Shown one piece after another: positions 14,823 through 16,325 of a stretch of 16,325 bases of DNA; the first letter of the stretch is position 1, and the number at the start of each line of letters is the position of its first letter. Made by a program: the position numbers and the translations under genes. The notes beneath the pieces are model-generated. The model did not search any database and was not told the DNA's origin. It saw only the letters and a program-made list of their open reading frames with translations. Source of the stretch: JAICTV01 sp035634055 (lineage in GTDB: Bacteria > Planctomycetota > Phycisphaerae > Tepidisphaerales > Tepidisphaeraceae); contig DASQDR010000004.1 of NCBI GenBank assembly GCA_035634055.1, forward strand, positions 1 to 16,325. The letters run 5' to 3'.

Positions 14823-14861
14823 CCGGTCGCCAGGCGACCCAACGTCCGCTAACCCCAAAGG

Positions 14862-14900
14862 CGCCCACGCACCCAACGGTGCGTGGGCGTCTCGCTTTGG
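14862..14900 (+). terminator. Terminator of rpsA
   Basis: CGCCCACGCACC (14862-14873) and GGTGCGTGGGCG (14878-14889) form a perfect 12-bp stem around loop CAAC, extended by a G-T pair and followed by TCTCGCTTTGG. The stem is strong; the T-rich tail is interrupted. It lies 39 nt after the rpsA stop. Confidence 0.8.
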
Positions 14901-14942
14901 TGCGCCGGGTTTCGCGCCCGGTGATGGCCTTTGCCCCATCCC

Positions 14943-15044
14943 GTGGCTCGGGCATCTTGCCGAGCGCCCGCCGCGCGGCGGCCTGCTTCTCGGAGGAAGA
15001 ACCGGCTGCCGGCCGCGAGCGCTGGGGCCAGATGCCCAAGCCAC
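14943..15044. repeat. Imperfect 19-bp inverted repeat
   Basis: GTGGCTCGGGCATCTTGCC (14943-14961) pairs with GGCCAGATGCCCAAGCCAC (15026-15044) at 17 of 19 positions, separated by 64 bases of GC-rich DNA. No gene lies inside. It resembles a small mobile or dispersed inverted-repeat element rather than a terminator. Confidence 0.6.
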
Positions 15045-15110
15045 AGCACGGCGTGCGCAAGGATCACCGCGCGCGTGAATTTGGGAGGTGCTAAGGGACC
15101 TGTTCCGGCA

Positions 15111-15121
15111 GCAAAATTTGC
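15111..15121. promoter_or_regulatory. Palindrome GCAAAATTTGC abutting the sigma gene -35
   Basis: An 11-bp palindrome with one central base ends directly before the TTGACG hexamer. Its AT-rich core stands out locally. The position fits an operator or an UP-like element; no regulator can be named. Confidence 0.4.
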
Positions 15122-15151
15122 TTGACGGGCTCAACCCGCGGCCGTCACAAT
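15122..15151 (+). promoter_or_regulatory. Probable sigma-70 promoter of the sigma factor gene
   Basis: TTGACG (15122-15127) is a 5/6 match to the -35 consensus. After an 18-bp spacer, CACAAT (15146-15151) matches the -10 at 4/6. Transcription would begin near 15158, leaving a leader of about 225 nt before ATG 15383. Confidence 0.6.
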
Positions 15152-15229
15152 CCGAGCGGCAGACCCCCCTGTGGAGGGCAACCCGCAGGCGGGACTCATT
15201 TTCGCGGCCAGTTCAGGGTCAACAAGTCA

Positions 15230-15284
15230 CGGCTTTGGCAAGCCGATAATGACCATATCGCCCGGCTGATTTTAGAAGATCAGC
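15230..15284 (+). promoter_or_regulatory. Two small hairpins in the sigma factor leader
   Basis: CGGCTT/AAGCCG (15230-15235 and 15240-15245, loop TGGC) and GCTGAT/ATCAGC (15265-15270 and 15279-15284, 8-nt loop) are perfect 6-bp stems in close succession. They flank the six-codon frame at 15248. Regulation by leader structure is possible but only inferred. Confidence 0.35.
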
Positions 15285-15382
15285 GAACCCTGGCGCGGTC
15301 GGTAGCGAATAACACGGGACACCCGGTGACGGAGGGCATTCGTCGCGCCGGGCTGCCCCAAGTCTTTTTGCGACGGTTGACT

Positions 15383-16216
15383 ATGGCCTCTGCCGCAGTT
15401 CAGTCCGGTCTCCAGTTGTATCTCAAGCAGATCAACGAGAGCCCGCTCCTCACCGCTGATGAGGAGAAGGCGCTCGGCCGGCGGATCATCAACGACAACG
15501 ACCCCGCCGCCCGTGAGCGCATGGTGCGCTCCAACCTGCGCCTGGTGGTCAACATTGCCAAGCACTACGTCGGGCGCGGCCTGAGCCTCCCGGACCTCAT
15601 CGAAGAGGGGAACATCGGCCTGCTCAAGGCGGTCGAGGGGTTCGACCCGGAGAACGGCTGCCGCTTCAGCACCTACGCGAGCTGGTGGATCAAGCAGGCG
15701 ATCAAGCGCGCGCTCATCAACGGCGTGCAGCCGATCCACATCCCCGCCTACATGGTCGAGATGATGGCCAAGCTCAAGCAGGCGATGCGCGAGCTGGAAG
15801 ATGTCCTCGGGCGGCTGCCGAACATCGACGAGCTGTCGGCCCATCTCAAGATGTCGCCGAAGAAGGTCAAGATCATCCGCAAGGCCGTCAAGGCGTACCA
15901 CTCCCCCACCCAGTTCGGTGGCGGCGGGCACGGCGACAACGAGATGACCATCAGCGAGCTGGTCGCCGACACGCACAACCCCGGTCCCGAGGAGCTCACC
16001 CGCGACAAGGACGAGCTGCGACAGCTCCAGGACCTGCTCCACCGCATCGACGAGCGCGAAGCCCGCATCCTCAAGCTCCGCTACGGCCTTGACGGCGAGG
16101 ACCCGATGACCCTGAAGGAAATCGGCGAGCGCATCGGCCTGACCCGCGAGCGCGTCCGCCAGATCGAGCACGAGGCGCTCGGCAAGCTGCGCGATTCGAT
16201 GATGGTCGGCGTGTAA
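15383..16216 (+). CDS. Sigma-70 family RNA polymerase sigma factor, compact RpoD/RpoS-like
   Basis: A 277-aa sigma factor that directs RNA polymerase core to promoters. Region 1.2 starts with LQLYLKQINESPLL (about 10-23). Region 2 (about 45-115) has NLRLVVNIAKHYVGRG, LIEEGNIGLLKAVEGFDP and RFSTYASWWIKQAI (94-107), the -10 recognition and melting residues. Region 3 spans about 125-200. Region 4.2 has the helix-turn-helix MTLKEIGERIGLTRERVRQIEHEAL (about 242-266) for the -35. It lacks region 1.1 and the long non-conserved insert of primary RpoD, so it looks like a compact group 2 or group 3 factor; whether it is the main or an alternative sigma cannot be settled. ATG 15383 is chosen because homology begins there; no SD is visible. 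The longer frame from 15122 would start inside the promoter. A strong terminator follows. Confidence 0.94.
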   Translation: MASAAVQSGLQLYLKQINESPLLTADEEKALGRRIINDNDPAARERMVRSNLRLVVNIAKHYVGRGLSLPDLIEEGNIGLLKAVEGFDPENGCRFSTYASWWIKQAIKRALINGVQPIHIPAYMVEMMAKLKQAMRELEDVLGRLPNIDELSAHLKMSPKKVKIIRKAVKAYHSPTQFGGGGHGDNEMTISELVADTHNPGPEELTRDKDELRQLQDLLHRIDEREARILKLRYGLDGEDPMTLKEIGERIGLTRERVRQIEHEALGKLRDSMMVGV

Positions 16217-16244
16217 CGCCCGCCCCGTTTCCACGAAGAACGCG

Positions 16245-16281
16245 AAAGCCCGCGGACGAGCGTCCGCGGGCTTTCCATTTT
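16245..16281 (+). terminator. Terminator of the sigma factor gene
   Basis: AAAGCCCGCGGACG (16245-16258) and CGTCCGCGGGCTTT (16261-16274) form a perfect 14-bp inverted repeat with AG between them, followed by CCATTTT. It is a strong intrinsic terminator, 28 nt after the stop. The A and T ends of the stem would let it work in both directions. The remaining bases to the window end show no gene. Confidence 0.9.
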
Positions 16282-16325
16282 GATGGACGCGCCGGCGAAC
16301 TTATCGCCGCACACCGATTGCCGGC

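Larger units (their letters stand above)
14823..15382. other. Intergenic region between rpsA and the sigma factor gene
   Basis: These 560 bases hold the rpsA terminator, an imperfect inverted repeat, the sigma gene promoter and a leader of about 225 nt with two small hairpins. A six-codon frame, ATG ACC ATA TCG CCC GGC TGA at 15248-15268, is the only short frame worth noting; it has no SD. The sigma reading frame stays open back to 15122, but that start falls inside the promoter. Confidence 0.6.

Noticed and set aside
13629..15134. Long minus-strand frame opposite rpsA
   Set aside because: It mirrors the S1 codons and crosses the rpsA terminator and the sigma gene spacer.
15122..15382. N-terminal extension of the sigma factor to the ATG-like start at 15122
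   Set aside because: It would begin inside the TTGACG promoter hexamer, and the extra 87 residues show no sigma region 1.1 features.

Overview
The window is very GC-rich and densely coded. The combination of gene families suggests a member of the Planctomycetota, most likely class Phycisphaerae. Pointers are a six-domain S1 protein, a compact sigma-70 factor, a TMTC-like membrane/TPR protein, a DUF1570-type lipoprotein, and intergenic DNA holding several short repeat families. This placement is an inference from gene content and style; no rRNA gene is present to confirm it. I see no phage, transposase, CRISPR array or recognisable defence locus.

Layout. (1) 2-6246, plus strand: the end of a YcxB-like membrane protein, overlapped by 4 nt by a multi-pass membrane protein with C-terminal TPRs, then a very large soluble hybrid histidine kinase (PAS-PAS-GAF-PAS-GAF-PAS-HisKA-HATPase-REC). 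(2) 6247-7008: a spacer, a small basic protein of unknown function with a good ribosome binding site, and a convergent junction carrying a hairpin repeat. (3) 7009-11554, minus strand: a co-directional run, in transcription order a DUF1570-type lipoprotein, acylphosphatase, an ABC-2 type permease, the PPDK/PEP-synthase regulatory kinase-phosphorylase, and an aldo/keto reductase. (4) 11553-12236, plus strand: a metallo-beta-lactamase-fold protein whose zinc-binding motif is largely lost. Its start codon overlaps the proposed start of the divergent lipoprotein gene. (5) 12237-13055: 819 bases without a credible gene, holding a 20-bp tandem array, a 41-bp inverted repeat, four copies of a short motif, and the rpsA promoter and leader. 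(6) 13056-16216, plus strand: ribosomal protein S1 with its terminator, a repeat-bearing spacer with a sigma-70-like promoter, and a sigma-70 family factor closed by a strong terminator.

Functional reading. Most genes are housekeeping or regulatory: translation initiation (S1), transcription initiation (sigma factor), pyruvate/PEP flux control (PpsR-type protein) and sensing (hybrid kinase). Only the YcxB/TPR-protein pair and the lipoprotein/acylphosphatase pair are tightly enough packed to suggest translational coupling. The most unusual material is the repeat-rich spacer before rpsA, the degenerate metallo-beta-lactamase-like protein and the head-to-head start arrangement beside it. I found no convincing undescribed multi-gene system.
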